Shown: one piece after another, positions 32,073 through 43,500 of the stretch | How positions within the stretch are numbered: position 1 is the stretch's first letter | Layout: every line of letters begins with the position of its first letter | Source: Dimargaris cristalligena | Taxonomy: Eukaryota > Kickxellomycota > Dimargaritomycetes > Dimargaritales > Dimargaritaceae | Reading direction: 5' to 3' | DNA length: 58,253 bases | Assembly: GCA_027576995.1 (NCBI GenBank) | Contig: JANBQC010000113.1 | Span: 1-58,253, forward strand | The notes under the pieces: generated by a model | What the model saw: only the letters and a program-made list of their open reading frames with translations | What the model was told of the DNA's origin: nothing | Databases searched by the model: none | Position numbers and translations under genes: made by a program

Positions 32073-34883
32073 TTATTCCTCTTCCGTATCTTCTTGCACT
32101 TCCTCTGGTACTTCATCTAAATCATCCAGAGTAAGATCAGGATCGTCTTCCCGCACGGAACCAGTACCCGTCGTGTTAACCTCCAAACTCAACTGGCTCA
32201 GACCGTCACTCACGAACGTATCCAAATAACGATGCACGGGTAGGGTTGATTCTAAATCGAGGAGGGAGGGGACCGCCGTACCTTCGGGTATCGCTGATCC
32301 GGGTGGTGGGGGGCCCTGGCCCTTCGACCAGGCGATCCAATCAAACGAGGTGGCGGTATCCCGGAACTCGGGCAGGGCGGTGGCGGGGGCGGCCGGGCGG
32401 GCCAGCAGGTCACGGCGGAGGGATTCGGCCTGGAGAGCGTCGGCGTACTCAGGGAACAGGTTGGGGTAGTCGGCGGGGTTGGCCAGGGCCTCGGCGGCTT
32501 TGCGTTTACCGTCCTGGTCCAGACTGGCCTTCCACAGGTCGATCATTTCCGGGGTCCGCGAAGGCAAGTAGGAACGGGCGAACAGGGTCGCCTCCGCCAG
32601 TCGCTGGTGGGCCACCAGGAGTTCGAGGCATTTGTTGAGGTCCCCTAGGTTCTGGTAGCATACGAAGGCGATATTTAGCTTATTCAGCTTTTCCGCTTCC
32701 TGGGCTACCCGGGTCAAGCCCTCGACGGATCCCACCGACGTGTAGTACAGCAGCAGGCCACTCAAATCATTCGAACGCTGCAGGCATTCTTCGGCGAGGG
32801 GCATTTGGAACTGGTTTAGGGCTACTTCGCCCAGCAGTTTCCATTTGGCTTCGGTGTCGTTGCGTTCGGCAATATCCCGGGCCATACTGAGTTGGCCCAG
32901 TTGCAGGGCCAGGTCGAACTGGTGTTCGGGGTCTTCGGTGACCTCCAACGCCAGCTCTTTGAGGTCCTCCGATTCGAGGAAGCGGGCGATTTTATTGCGC
33001 TGGACAGTGGCAATATTCGGCAGGAGCTGTTCGGCGGCCTCAAAGTCCCCTCGCACAATGGCGGTTTGGTACTCCACGACGGCTAAGGGCAGCAGGTAGC
33101 TCACCACATTCAAGTCCTTGTCGGCCAGATAGACGCGGTTGTCCTTGGCCACGTAGCCGAGCAGGTAGAGCGGGAGGTCAAAGTGGGCAATGGTAAAGGT
33201 TTGGGTACCCACAACGTAGTTGAGGCGGCGGGCCGCGTTGGTGTAGATGAAGCAGTCCCCGATCCAGCAGCCACTTTCGACCTTTTCGTTGAATTCGTGG
33301 ACCACTTCGAAGGCCTGTTCCAGACCCTCCTCCTGGAGTTCGTCGGGTAAAGTTCCGCCGTGGGCGGCCAGTTCGGCCTGGTACACTTCCCGGTCGAAGC
33401 GAAGAACGAAGAAGCCGTCTTCGGTCACAATAGCTAGGAGTTCGCCCGATTCGGACCAGTAGACGGCCTTGGGCACAACCTCGATACGGCGCACCAGGAG
33501 CCCCTGGTCCCAGTCGTAAAAGTCCAGGAACGATCCGCTACGGACCCCCAGTAACGTGCCCCCAAAAATGCCCTCCACACTGAAGGACAAGTTGGTCAGC
33601 GGGCCGGCCAGCTGGGTCTTCTCTTTGAAGGACTTGAACAGTTTGATCTTGCTGGAGGATTCCCGCACCGCGTATTCGTTGGAATCCAGGGCCCAGACCA
33701 CTTCGGAACCCCGGCCGAAACTCTTGTTGCGCCAGGCGAGTGCGGTGTAGATGATGTACTCGTCATCCCCGCAGACGGCGATGAATCGACCATTGGGGCT
33801 GTGCTGGAGGGAGTGGGGGTAGACCTCGCAGGTGCCCAGTTCCTTTACGGGCAGGGCCAGTTTTTCGCCGTCCTGGATGGCTTCCATGGCACTAGCCTTG
33901 ACATTGGCGGTTTGGATATCGGTGTATTTGGCCCAGATGATCTTGCCGCTGGCGTCCATGCTAACTGCCGGCTCCTCCTGGCCCATTTTAATCACCACCA
34001 CGCCCTCTTCGTAGCCAAAGGCCAGGTTGTTGGTTCCGGGTTGGAAGGCCACAGTCCAGGCCCGGTCCAGGCCGTAGCTGAGAGTGTTCTCGAGATGGTA
34101 GGTATTAGAGTTCCAAATCTTGACGGCACCGTCCTCGCTAGCGGTCATAATAATGGGCAGGTTGGGGTGGAAGGCCACGGCGCTGATATTCTGACTGTGG
34201 CCCTCGAGGGTCTGGACGCAGGACTTGTTCTGGTAGTCCCAGACCTTGATTTGACAATCATCGGCACCGGAGACCAGGTACGGGCGGTCATTGCCGTAGT
34301 AGTAGCCCACGCAGTTGACCCCCTTGGTGTGGCCATCGAGGGTGTAATTTGCGACGGACGAGCCCATGTTCCACACCTTGATGGTCTTATCCAAACAGGC
34401 ACTGGCAAACGTGTTGGGGTCCTTCGGGTTGATAGCCAGGGACATGACGTAATGGGTATGGCCCTCGAATACCCGGGCGCATTTCCAGCCCTTGTCCCAG
34501 TCCCACAGACGGATGGTCATATCATCACTGCTACTGAGGATAAACGGCTGAGAGGGATGCACGGCGAGGGCGCGGATGTAGTCCTGGTGGGCGTCGAATT
34601 CGGCCACCTTTTCGTGGGTATTGTAGTTGAAGACCCGGATGGTCATGTCATCGGAACCGGTGATAATCCAGGACTTGCGGGGCACGAATTTGGCGGCGCG
34701 CACGGGCAGATTGGTGACCTCGAAGGTTTTGACGAGGGCCTGGGTTTCGTAGTTCCAGATGTAGACGTTACCATTGTAGAGGCTGGCCAGAACCCAGGGT
34801 TCGGTTGGGTGCATGTCGATGCATTTCACCCGGTCGCTGGTATGCGACAATAGTTTCCGCTTGATTTCCAATCGCATACCCAT
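32073..34883 (-). CDS. SEC27: coatomer subunit beta-prime (COPI, SEC27)
   Basis: One uninterrupted exon encodes 936 residues. Beta-prime-COP is part of the COPI coat that returns proteins from Golgi to ER; its propellers bind dilysine cargo tails. The N-terminus, LEIKRKLLSHTSDRVKC, matches the family start. WD40 repeats fill about residues 10-300 (for example SDDMTIRLWDWDKGW, SEDGAVKIWN). A second propeller spans about 320-590, and an alpha-solenoid follows to about 830. The last 25 residues are strongly acidic. Length is slightly above yeast Sec27 (889). The start ATG at 34883 precedes the conserved N-terminus by two residues, and a second ATG lies two codons later. The gene is divergent from ORC2. 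Confidence 0.96.
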   Translation of the reverse strand: MGMRLEIKRKLLSHTSDRVKCIDMHPTEPWVLASLYNGNVYIWNYETQALVKTFEVTNLPVRAAKFVPRKSWIITGSDDMTIRVFNYNTHEKVAEFDAHQDYIRALAVHPSQPFILSSSDDMTIRLWDWDKGWKCARVFEGHTHYVMSLAINPKDPNTFASACLDKTIKVWNMGSSVANYTLDGHTKGVNCVGYYYGNDRPYLVSGADDCQIKVWDYQNKSCVQTLEGHSQNISAVAFHPNLPIIMTASEDGAVKIWNSNTYHLENTLSYGLDRAWTVAFQPGTNNLAFGYEEGVVVIKMGQEEPAVSMDASGKIIWAKYTDIQTANVKASAMEAIQDGEKLALPVKELGTCEVYPHSLQHSPNGRFIAVCGDDEYIIYTALAWRNKSFGRGSEVVWALDSNEYAVRESSSKIKLFKSFKEKTQLAGPLTNLSFSVEGIFGGTLLGVRSGSFLDFYDWDQGLLVRRIEVVPKAVYWSESGELLAIVTEDGFFVLRFDREVYQAELAAHGGTLPDELQEEGLEQAFEVVHEFNEKVESGCWIGDCFIYTNAARRLNYVVGTQTFTIAHFDLPLYLLGYVAKDNRVYLADKDLNVVSYLLPLAVVEYQTAIVRGDFEAAEQLLPNIATVQRNKIARFLESEDLKELALEVTEDPEHQFDLALQLGQLSMARDIAERNDTEAKWKLLGEVALNQFQMPLAEECLQRSNDLSGLLLYYTSVGSVEGLTRVAQEAEKLNKLNIAFVCYQNLGDLNKCLELLVAHQRLAEATLFARSYLPSRTPEMIDLWKASLDQDGKRKAAEALANPADYPNLFPEYADALQAESLRRDLLARPAAPATALPEFRDTATSFDWIAWSKGQGPPPPGSAIPEGTAVPSLLDLESTLPVHRYLDTFVSDGLSQLSLEVNTTGTGSVREDDPDLTLDDLDEVPEEVQEDTEEE

Positions 34884-35808
34884 GGTGGAGGCTGGTGTTG
34901 GGGTGGAAAAGCTAGAGAGATGAGCGAGGGCTGGAGATGCCGAGTGGCGAACTAAAGGAGGGAGATAATAATAAACGGCAAAGTGTGGGGGAATCGAAGG
35001 TAAGAGAAGCGAGATAATAGAACGGAACGGAGCCGGGGGATGAACGAGAAATAGCCGGATGAGACGCTACCTGGACCATGCAGTGGCTAAGAGAGTCAGA
35101 TGAGAGCCTTGGGTGTAAAGGGGTGTGTGGTGGTGGTATCTGGGCCATATTTAATCCCCCCCCCCATTTTGCCCAGTTGCCTTTTAAGTGGGTCATCGTG
35201 GATCAGTCGCTCTGTTCATGATACCGCAGTAGGTAGTATGTGGGCAATAGCAACAGGCCAAATCGCTCTAATCAATCAAAAGATATGGACACGTTGTCTA
35301 TCTAATGGTCCTGTTCCGTCAACTAAGTAAAACAGTTGAAGGGGCTGGTTAATTACAGCTGGCCCGCGCAGAAAACAGCCCAAGAGTGGCTCTTTAATGG
35401 TCGGGGTTGCAATTTGAATTGAGCTGTCCCTTTGCGCCCAGAACTCAGCCATATGTCTAAGGGGTACGGGTAGGTATGATCCCAGTATTACACCTCTCCT
35501 AGTCTTGGACGGGTTGGCGGTGTGCGGTAGTACAACATCAAGTAAAGCGACCTAGGCGCGCGGGTGGGCTCTTGTTGTGCTTGCTTGTTTGGCTATGCTA
35601 TCGTTCTATATACGCTGAACTATTGTGGATTATTTGGGTTAGCCAAAAAAAAGTACCCCTCACTACAGCACTTCTCTGTTTTTACCTAGAGGCTTTGACT
35701 GCCACTTCGCCTCTCGACTTGCCAACCAAAACTCCGTCTGTCTATTTACATTCCGTCTCTCTATTATTATTACTAGTATTATTATTATTGGCTAACGCAT
35801 TCCACCCA
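34884..35808. promoter_or_regulatory. divergent promoter region of SEC27 and ORC2
   Basis: 925 bp separate the two start codons. The ORC2 side has a pyrimidine- and ATT-rich leader (35680-35808) that is open in frame with ORC2 but lacks an ATG until 35809. I saw no clear TATA box. Function as a shared promoter is inferred from gene orientation. Confidence 0.55.
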
Positions 35809-37869
35809 ATGGTCACTAAACTGAAAACCGAAGAGACTAGTACTCCCGCGGTCGAAGTCGGTTACCTCCGGCCCCGTCGCATGATAGTCAAAGTGCGCTT
35901 GCCCAGGGCTGAAGAAGTCGTATCCAAAGGCCGAGGCCGAGGCCGCGGAAGGGGTCGTGGTGTAAACACCCGCACTGCCCGCTCCTCTACCACCACTACC
36001 GCCGCCACCACGGTACGGCGGACCAAGACGACCCGTGCAACCACCGTCGCCCAACCTATCCCTGCTACCCCATCCCGACGGGGCCGCAACACTCGGATCC
36101 AGGGTCTGGAGCAGTCCATGTCGGTCACTGAAGAGGACCTGGCTGCCGATGCGGCCGGTGGTCTAAGCAAAGCTGCCGCCGATTCCGAAGGGCGGGACGA
36201 TTGGCAGGATCTTCGGGTTAGTGCCAAGTACGCCCGCTCGACAACCAAGGCCCAGCGACGGACCCGGGGAGAGTCCGAGGTTCCACCCACCCCTACCTCC
36301 CGAAGAACGAACCGGCCTCCCGCGGCGTCTACCCCCGCCCGATCCACCCGGCGAACCACTCGGGCCCGCCAGGACCACCCCCCCACCGATAGTCCGGACG
36401 GTGATTTTACCCACCTTTCCGACGACGGCTCATCCGGTTCCGATGAACCAGACGAGGACAGCTTTGACGTGGGTATGGCCGGTAAACAAATGTTCGGACT
36501 AGGGAGCGTCCGCAAAGGCCGGTCCGTCCTCCGTAAAAGCTCCACCCAGCCCGGTACCCCCCAGGCCTGTCGGGGTCGACTGCCCAAAACCCCCGCCGGT
36601 CAAACTAATGTTACGGACAAATATAATTTAGACGCCATGGAGGAAACCCTCAACGAAATTGACTGCATGGCTAAGCAATCCGGTTTCGTTATGAATTTTG
36701 GGCTCGAAGGGGATGGTGATAGCGATGCCGAAGAAGAAGAGGAGGAGGAGTTCAACCTCAAGGCTATCATCGGCGGCATGGCGGGTGACAATGAGTACCA
36801 GGCCGAATCCGCGGCGGCTCAAGGGACGGGGGATGCCGCCTACGGACGCTACTTCAATGATCTGCATAGCCATAAGCTCAACCAAACCTCCAATCACACC
36901 CTGGCCAAGCTGCCCGTGCTCGAGCACAGCGATTTTCTGGAGTGTCTGCGGTCCGTTCCCCCCAGTCATGTTTCGGAACGGGAGATGCTCTGTCGGCTCC
37001 ACGAGCACCATTTCCAACAATGGTATTTCGAGCTTCGGGCCGGCTTCAACATTTTATTCTACGGATTCGGTTCCAAACGACGCATCCTCACGCGATTTGT
37101 CACGGAGTATTTAGGCGATGCCCCCGTGGTAGTGATCAACGGCTATTTCCCCACCCTCACCGCCCGCCATATATTCCAGAAAGTTTTGGTGGAAGGTTTG
37201 CAGCTACCGAGTGCCGGGCCACCCCATCTCACGGACCAGTTGGCCCTGATTCGGGATTATTTCGCCCAACCAGACTGCCCCTGGCCCTGCCTCTACCTGT
37301 TGATCCATAATATCGACGGGCCCAGTCTCCGCTCGGAACGGATGCAAAACACCCTGAGCCAATTGGCCGCGTGTAGTCCCCACGTGCACCTCATTGCGTC
37401 CATTGACCATATCCAGGCCCCCTTACTTTGGGACTCCGTCCGCCTGTCCCAGTACCAGTGGGTCTGGCATGACCTGACCACTTACGATCCCTACACCGCG
37501 GAAACCAGTTTCGAAAACTCCCTCATGGTGCAACGCCAGGAGGTCAGCGCCACCGGTATCCAGTACGTACTGGCCAGTTTGACCAGTAATGCCAAGGGTG
37601 TGTTCCGCGTGTTGGCCAACTACCAAATTGACATTGAGCGGAGTTCCGGGTCAACAGCGGGGGGCAATGGCCTGTCGTACCCCACCTTCTACGCGAAATG
37701 CCGGGAGAAGTTCCTGGCGAGTAGTGATGTGGCTTTCCGGGCCCAGTTGACTGAATTCCGGGATCACAAGATTATCCAGTCCCGTAAGGCGACCGACGGA
37801 AATGGGGATGTGCTGTATATTCCCCTTGACGTTGACACTCTAATGGCTATTCTCGAAAACATGCCGTAA
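35809..37869 (+). CDS. ORC2: origin recognition complex subunit 2
   Basis: A single exon from the first ATG encodes 686 residues. ORC2 is a core subunit of the six-protein complex that marks replication origins and loads MCM in G1. The N-terminal third is disordered and basic, with a GRGRGRGRGRG tract near residues 40-50 and many S/T-P sites. An acidic run (EEEEEEE) lies near 308-315. The conserved ORC2 domain starts about 345. It includes FNILFYGFGSKR near 415, a Walker-A-like position without the usual lysine loop, as is normal for ORC2, and then VVVINGYFPTL. The C-terminal winged-helix part follows. The frame continues upstream only to a TTG at 35572, so I chose the ATG at 35809. An AATAAA lies 220 bp past the stop. 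Confidence 0.95.
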   Translation: MVTKLKTEETSTPAVEVGYLRPRRMIVKVRLPRAEEVVSKGRGRGRGRGRGVNTRTARSSTTTTAATTVRRTKTTRATTVAQPIPATPSRRGRNTRIQGLEQSMSVTEEDLAADAAGGLSKAAADSEGRDDWQDLRVSAKYARSTTKAQRRTRGESEVPPTPTSRRTNRPPAASTPARSTRRTTRARQDHPPTDSPDGDFTHLSDDGSSGSDEPDEDSFDVGMAGKQMFGLGSVRKGRSVLRKSSTQPGTPQACRGRLPKTPAGQTNVTDKYNLDAMEETLNEIDCMAKQSGFVMNFGLEGDGDSDAEEEEEEEFNLKAIIGGMAGDNEYQAESAAAQGTGDAAYGRYFNDLHSHKLNQTSNHTLAKLPVLEHSDFLECLRSVPPSHVSEREMLCRLHEHHFQQWYFELRAGFNILFYGFGSKRRILTRFVTEYLGDAPVVVINGYFPTLTARHIFQKVLVEGLQLPSAGPPHLTDQLALIRDYFAQPDCPWPCLYLLIHNIDGPSLRSERMQNTLSQLAACSPHVHLIASIDHIQAPLLWDSVRLSQYQWVWHDLTTYDPYTAETSFENSLMVQRQEVSATGIQYVLASLTSNAKGVFRVLANYQIDIERSSGSTAGGNGLSYPTFYAKCREKFLASSDVAFRAQLTEFRDHKIIQSRKATDGNGDVLYIPLDVDTLMAILENMP

Positions 37870-38088
37870 CCAGCCGGTTGTTTCTTCATTAATTAATTAA
37901 GTTTGCTAAAGGTGATTTACAGCCCTTTTCTTTTTTTTTTCTTGCTCCGGAGATCATAAATTTTATATTTATAATATATATTTCTGAGCGTGTATTTTAC
38001 CGCCGTTTTCAATGGGCGTATTTTTCGACGGAGATGAACTGCTGATATGGTTTTTGAAGTTAATCCTGTCCCATTCCTAATTTCTTAT

Positions 38089-38094
38089 AATAAA
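38089..38094 (+). terminator. candidate poly(A) signal of ORC2
   Basis: AATAAA occurs 220 bp after the ORC2 stop, within the 476-bp convergent spacer before the FAXC-like gene. A closer AT-rich block at 37957-37982 could also serve. Confidence 0.4.
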
Positions 38095-38345
38095 CCGTTG
38101 TAAACTACTCGGTATCCTTTGATCCTGTGCTAATTAATTAACCTTAAAAGGCCGTGTACCAGAGTGCTATAAAGCTGTCTACTCAACGACAATACCAATC
38201 CAGCATCAGCAAAGCTACTTAAAGAATAGTTATATGTATATTTATGTAGAGCGTAGTAGCACATGGAAGCGTGTGCGATATGTGCCCATAAAGATAAAAT
38301 AGAGCCAACCAACTAGCCGCCCGGTAAGCGATGTGGAAATACCGA

Positions 38346-39368
38346 TCACACGGATGGATATTCGGGGAAGTACGCAGTGGTCATTCGGTTGGTGTAGTCG
38401 ATTAGATTCTGGTGCTTCCGAACTACCTCGGCCATCATCGGGCAACTTGGGACAGCCAAGGCGCGGATCAGAAAGGCGTAAACGGAGGCATCCAGGGTGG
38501 TGGGATACTCGAGGCTGAGGGCAAACTCATGCCGGTCCACTAAAACGGCCAAGGCCGCCACGGCCTTTTCCATACGGGCCACGATCACGGACTGCGGAGT
38601 ACGGTCGAGGGCATCCGCAGCATAGCGCTGCTGCACGAGTTTACGCACATGGCTCCCAATCACGCCGCGGAGGGGAAACATGATAGAGCCGAACAGGGTC
38701 TTCTCAACCAAGGCCCAGCCCCGGGGGGTACACCAGCCCTCCCAGCCCATGAGGTATAACAGTTCCTGTTCCACTAGGATTTTATAGGCCAGTGAATTGG
38801 CCCGCAGACGGGCGGATAGGTGCCGGTCGATATCGGGGGCCAGCTGAGCGTCGTGAGTGAGCCACTCGATGATTTGGGAGGAGTCGGTGATGACCTGGCC
38901 CTTGTAGGCAATATAGGGCACCTTACCGAGCGGGGCCTGGCTATGATCAGCGATGACTTTCTTATAGGGAATACGGGTCAGGCGGAGGAACGTTTCGAGT
39001 TTGACGCAGTAGGCGCTTAGGGTAGGCCCTTGGGGGCAGTCAGGGGTCTGGTATAGGGTGACCAGAGGACTGTCCCGCTGGCTCTGGGCGTGGCGTAAAA
39101 GTCGATGGGATATGAGAGCGGGCTGTTCATACTTGCCGGTGCGTGCCTGGGGATTGCGGACCAGTCGGTCTCGGCTGAACCAGCGGTAGATATGGAGAAG
39201 CACCAGGCCGGCGGTGAGCAGACCGGCGCCCAAGGCTAGATTCGGGTAGGCGTGGTACAGGGCCCGGTAGTTGTAGTTTTGGAGGTAGGTCAGGAAGACC
39301 AGGATGTGTTCCCGGGCCTCCTGGAGCTGGTGTTGAAGCTGAAGCTGGAATTCCTTTGGGTGGTCCAT
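38346..39368 (-). CDS. FAXC/metaxin-like GST-fold membrane protein
   Basis: A single exon from the first ATG encodes 340 residues. A transmembrane helix lies at about 43-62 (LALGAGLLTAGLVLLHIY). A thioredoxin-like GST N-terminal domain follows at about 100-185 with the family block GKVPYIAYKGQVITDSSQIIEWL split over 20 residues, then a GST C-terminal helical domain. This is the layout of FAXC (failed axon connections) proteins, relatives of metaxin/SAM37 of the mitochondrial outer membrane. The fungal members are mostly uncharacterised; a mitochondrial or ER surface location is possible. No glutathione-contact serine or tyrosine is obvious, so enzymatic activity is doubtful. The frame runs further upstream only to a TTG at 39434. 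Confidence 0.85.
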   Translation of the reverse strand: MDHPKEFQLQLQHQLQEAREHILVFLTYLQNYNYRALYHAYPNLALGAGLLTAGLVLLHIYRWFSRDRLVRNPQARTGKYEQPALISHRLLRHAQSQRDSPLVTLYQTPDCPQGPTLSAYCVKLETFLRLTRIPYKKVIADHSQAPLGKVPYIAYKGQVITDSSQIIEWLTHDAQLAPDIDRHLSARLRANSLAYKILVEQELLYLMGWEGWCTPRGWALVEKTLFGSIMFPLRGVIGSHVRKLVQQRYAADALDRTPQSVIVARMEKAVAALAVLVDRHEFALSLEYPTTLDASVYAFLIRALAVPSCPMMAEVVRKHQNLIDYTNRMTTAYFPEYPSV

Positions 39369-40548
39369 GCTGGGTCCGCTGATGGTATGCAGGTGTATGC
39401 TATCGGGAATAAGGGGCGAATCCTGGTTCAACAAGGACTGCCGGGGTTGACAATGGCCCGAAATACCTCCGAGTTATCGGGTATGGGCATATAGGGAGAG
39501 AGGGAGGAAGAAAGAGAGAGAGGGAAGGGTAGGAGGAGAGCGAAAAAAGGCCTAGGTAAATTGAATAGAGAAGGAGGGAGAGAGGACTGTTGGCCTGGAG
39601 GTGTATCATCTTTTCCCTTTAGCCCAGCAGCAGTTACGCATACACATACACGGGGCAGGTGCTTATGGATGGCTGTATTAGCACGGCGGAGTTTTTAGGG
39701 ATGAGAGTGGCAATGGTAAATATATTATACAACTAACCGGCCGTCACCACCCCCGTGCTGTAAGCCAGCCTATGGCACCTGACTCTCCTCTAATCATCGC
39801 TGGGTCAGGCCATCCCATAGTTCCAGTGTATCAACAGCGGCTATTTATACGCCCCGTGGGCTCAATGTCTAATTCCCTTTGATTCGTATATATGCATACA
39901 TACAAAATCTCTCTCCTCTCCATCGTGGACCTGCAATTTCACTACTTCCCGGGGCCTGGTTATCCTTCTCTGCTTGACTTTCTTTAACCCTATTATGCCC
40001 ATTGCGTGCTCCCTCCTTTCTCACCTCTCTCTCTCTCTTTCCCTTTCTTTTATCATTTCCCTTCAATACAATACCTATCGCTTCGGAGCTCCTCATTACC
40101 TCGACCTGCATTTAACCTTTTCTAGTCTACCGTATCTCTCTCTCACGTATTTAAAAAGCTTATTCTCCCCCCCTACATCTGCGCCCACCGGGGTCAAGAC
40201 CATTCCACCTCGTTCTACCAGGCGGTGCTTGTTCTGCTCCCGTTCCTTCGCCCCGGGTCCCTCCTCCTCACTGCAGGTCCCGTATTCTCCCAGTTTACCC
40301 CTCACCCCGTGCGATTGCGTGCGTGTTTCATACTTCAGGTCCCATTTACTTTGGTTCTGCCCCCCCACCCCTCCCCGCAAACTATTCCCCTCTTTGCATT
40401 TTATTCGCCTTCACTCCGTGTTTTATCTGCCGTATACCACTGTATTCTTCCGCCTCCCCTCATTCTCATTCTCCTTTTCGCCTAGTCTGGCCGTAGGCCC
40501 CAATCCCAAGCGTGTGGCTCATATAGTCCCCCCTGTCTCGTGGTAGCC
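39369..40548. promoter_or_regulatory. divergent promoter region of the FAXC-like and hydrolase genes
   Basis: 1.18 kb between two start codons. From 39960 to 40548 the plus strand is strongly pyrimidine-rich, including runs of CTCTCT, as in fungal promoters and leaders. The long serine/leucine/proline frame across it is a by-product of this bias. Confidence 0.5.
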
Positions 40549-43500
40549 ATGGGTCTCACTGGCTGGTTTTATTCGGCTCCTAATAAGCCCGGCGTTGTCA
40601 CTCCCGAGGCCGAAGCGGCTCCAACTACTGCCGAACCAGCTCCCGACGACCTCCCGACCCGTGAAACGAACCAGTCACACTCCGAGCCGGAGGTGCCACA
40701 GTCCTTAAGCTCCGCCGACATTTCCTCTCCACCCACTCACCACGCGGCATTCAGTGAATCCATCCGCCCGAACGAGCTCCCGCCTAATGGCGAGGGCCAC
40801 GGGGTTCGCAGTCAGCCACAAACCCTGGTTGAGCCCCCAGTAGTTGTACCACCACCGACGCAACCGACATCCCTCATAATACCCAGCCTCCCTGCCTTGG
40901 TAGATGGGGTTCTCGTCGATTCACACACACAGGGTGCTCCACAGTCGTCGTCCCACCCGTCCGTTCCACCTGTATCAAACTCGCCGGCAGGGACTACCGC
41001 CTCAGACGAACCCCTGCCAGAACCTGAGGGTACCGAACCACCGGCTCCTCCTACTGGTCGGCAGTCGTGGTTTGGCTTCTGGTCGTCTGCCCCAGCTCCC
41101 GCTTCGGCTCCACTATCAGCCTCTTCTTCACCAACGGCCCCGCCCATAACTTCCTCCCCTCCACCCCAAACTTCCTCCCAGACCCACTCGTTTTCGCCTG
41201 CGCATGTCTCTGGCCCCGAGCCCATTCCTCTCCCGTCACCAGAATCTGTACCCCAAACGGAGACTCCGCTTGCCGAACCGGACACTGCTGATTCCACTTC
41301 CCCTGTCCCCGGCCTCCCATTGACTGAGCACCCTAACGATTCCCCGGCCTCGACTAGTCCTGGGCAGCCACCTGCTTGTGAACCGTCTACCCCCACTTCG
41401 CCGGAGCGGTCAACTCCCAATCCCCTCACCGGTACCCTGCCCGTTTCCAGTTCAGTCTGGCGCTACCTTTTCTCCGGCTCCTCCCGGCTAATGACCCAGG
41501 GCCCCCGCTCTGTCTCTAACCGCCCGCCACCCGGTCTTATAACCTACACCGGGTCCAACCCGCAAAATCGGAATCCTTCGGCCTCAACTGGTACTTCGGA
41601 GGCCCCCGGTGCACCTGAATCCGTATCCACTACCCCATCCACCCCCATTCCTATCCAAACCATGGCCAAGGCCAATGGTTCGTCGGGCCGTCTTCAGGGG
41701 CCGCGGCGGTCATCGTCCGGAACCCCCGAGTCCCTTCCCGCCGTGGCCAAACTAGGGTCATCCTCGCCCTCCACTGCCGTACAATACTCCTCCGCCCATC
41801 AGGGTGGTCATAACAGTAAACCCTACGCCGCCTCCATATCATCTCGCAAGTCCAGTGCTAGTTTGCGATCCCACGCACTCTATTCGCTCCGGGCCATCAC
41901 CGGGCAGGAGGGGGATGTCACTCCACCCCTCTCGACCCCGGGCCGTGAAGATAGCAGCGGTGCCCATACTCCCATGGGGGTCTCTCGCCCAAGCACCCCG
42001 CACCAGGGTGGTTCCCCCGACACCTTTACTATGGATCAGGACCCTCCGCCGGCCAATCCCGCCCAAGCCCCGCTTCCTGTGGCCACCAAGCCAACCCTCC
42101 GACCAGCAGGTAGTTTCTTCTCCCTTCGGCGCAAGAAACCGGCGGCGGACCCCTTCACCACTGACAACTTAACCAAACGGCGGAGTGTCGGTCCCGAGAC
42201 CTTCGCCCCGCGGCAAGAATCAACGCCGGCCCCGTCCGCACCCTCCACACCCGTTCATAAGACTACCCCACCGTTGGCCCGTACCAATAATCACTCACCC
42301 GTACCCCGCCCGTCTCCTGTACAAACCACCACCGTCCAGTCGACCTCCAGTCGGGAGGCCCCTCGCCCCAGCGCCGGTACTGGTTCGGTTTCATCCCGAC
42401 GTTCCTCGCTGGCGCCCTCTTCCACGACGCCCCGTAAGAATACCGCCCCATCGTTACTAACCACCGTGTCCCATTCACCCAAAGTCAATGGCACTACGGC
42501 GGTCGCCACTGTATCGGGCACTTCAACCACCAATGCCACGGCAGCAACCGCCTCGGCAGAGGCACTGGCTACGGGGCCTAATTACGTCTTTCCGACCCCA
42601 GCTGACCTCAATCGGGTTATCTCTGCTCAGCGGCAGCACTGGGCCGACCACCTGGTTCTATGTCACCAAGACCAGTCAGAAGGCAATAGCGATGCAGCCG
42701 AATCTCACTCTCCCACCCGTACCCTCTGGAACTCCGTGGTCCATACCCTGGGCCATTATTTACACCCCTGGGTGGCACCGCCCCCCCGCATCAGCCCGGA
42801 TGGTTCCATCCAGGCCCCATCTGACCGCCGGCATAGTTTTGCCGTGGGTGGTCCTGGTAGCCCCTTTTCAGCTTCACCACCGGTTTCGGCGGGTACCCGA
42901 CGCTCCCTGGATGGCTGTCATCCAGTACCTGATACGAAATCCCTCCCCCGCCTTAACCCATGGCTGTCAGAGTCTCCCGAATGGCAAAAGCCCATGAAGA
43001 ACGTCGTCATTATTGGAGTTCACGGCTGGTTTCCAATGAAATTCCTTAACAAAAGTAAGTGATAGTCTAGATATGCATACTACATGTATGCGTTGGTAGG
43101 CGGTGATGTTTATTAGGGACCTGCCGTCGGACTAAGTGTAATTATGTGGGTATGCGTATGAAGGCATGCGGGTGTTTATACGCAGTATTGTTCAGATTCC
43201 ATGATGATTAGAATAGCCAAATCAGTTTTTATCCCGTCTTTCCAACACTGTTTTCCCAGCCGCGTCCTGTTGCATCCGCCCGCGCCTTTTGTTTCACCCA
43301 TGTGTTATTCAGCAGCTAGCCAGTCCAGCACCAGCGGTATCCTTTATTAACCCATATTTTCCCATCCAATAACTATTCTATTATCCACCATCTCTGATCC
43401 ACAGTCATTGGTGAGCCCACCGGAACCTCGAGCAAATTCTGTGAGAAGATGTACGAGGGCTTAATCACCTACCTCAAGGATAAGCAGGCTACCTTGGAAC

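Noticed and set aside
33801..34853. 350-codon open frame on the plus strand
   Set aside because: It is antisense to the WD40 part of SEC27, which is conserved end to end. The translation is a repetitive by-product without family resemblance.
35572..35808. N-terminal extension of ORC2
   Set aside because: The frame is open but begins with TTG and is leucine/isoleucine-rich from AT-rich leader DNA; the first ATG at 35809 is used.
39974..40546. 190-codon frame upstream of the hydrolase gene
   Set aside because: Ser/Leu/Pro-rich translation of a pyrimidine-rich promoter; runs into the hydrolase start and has no domain.
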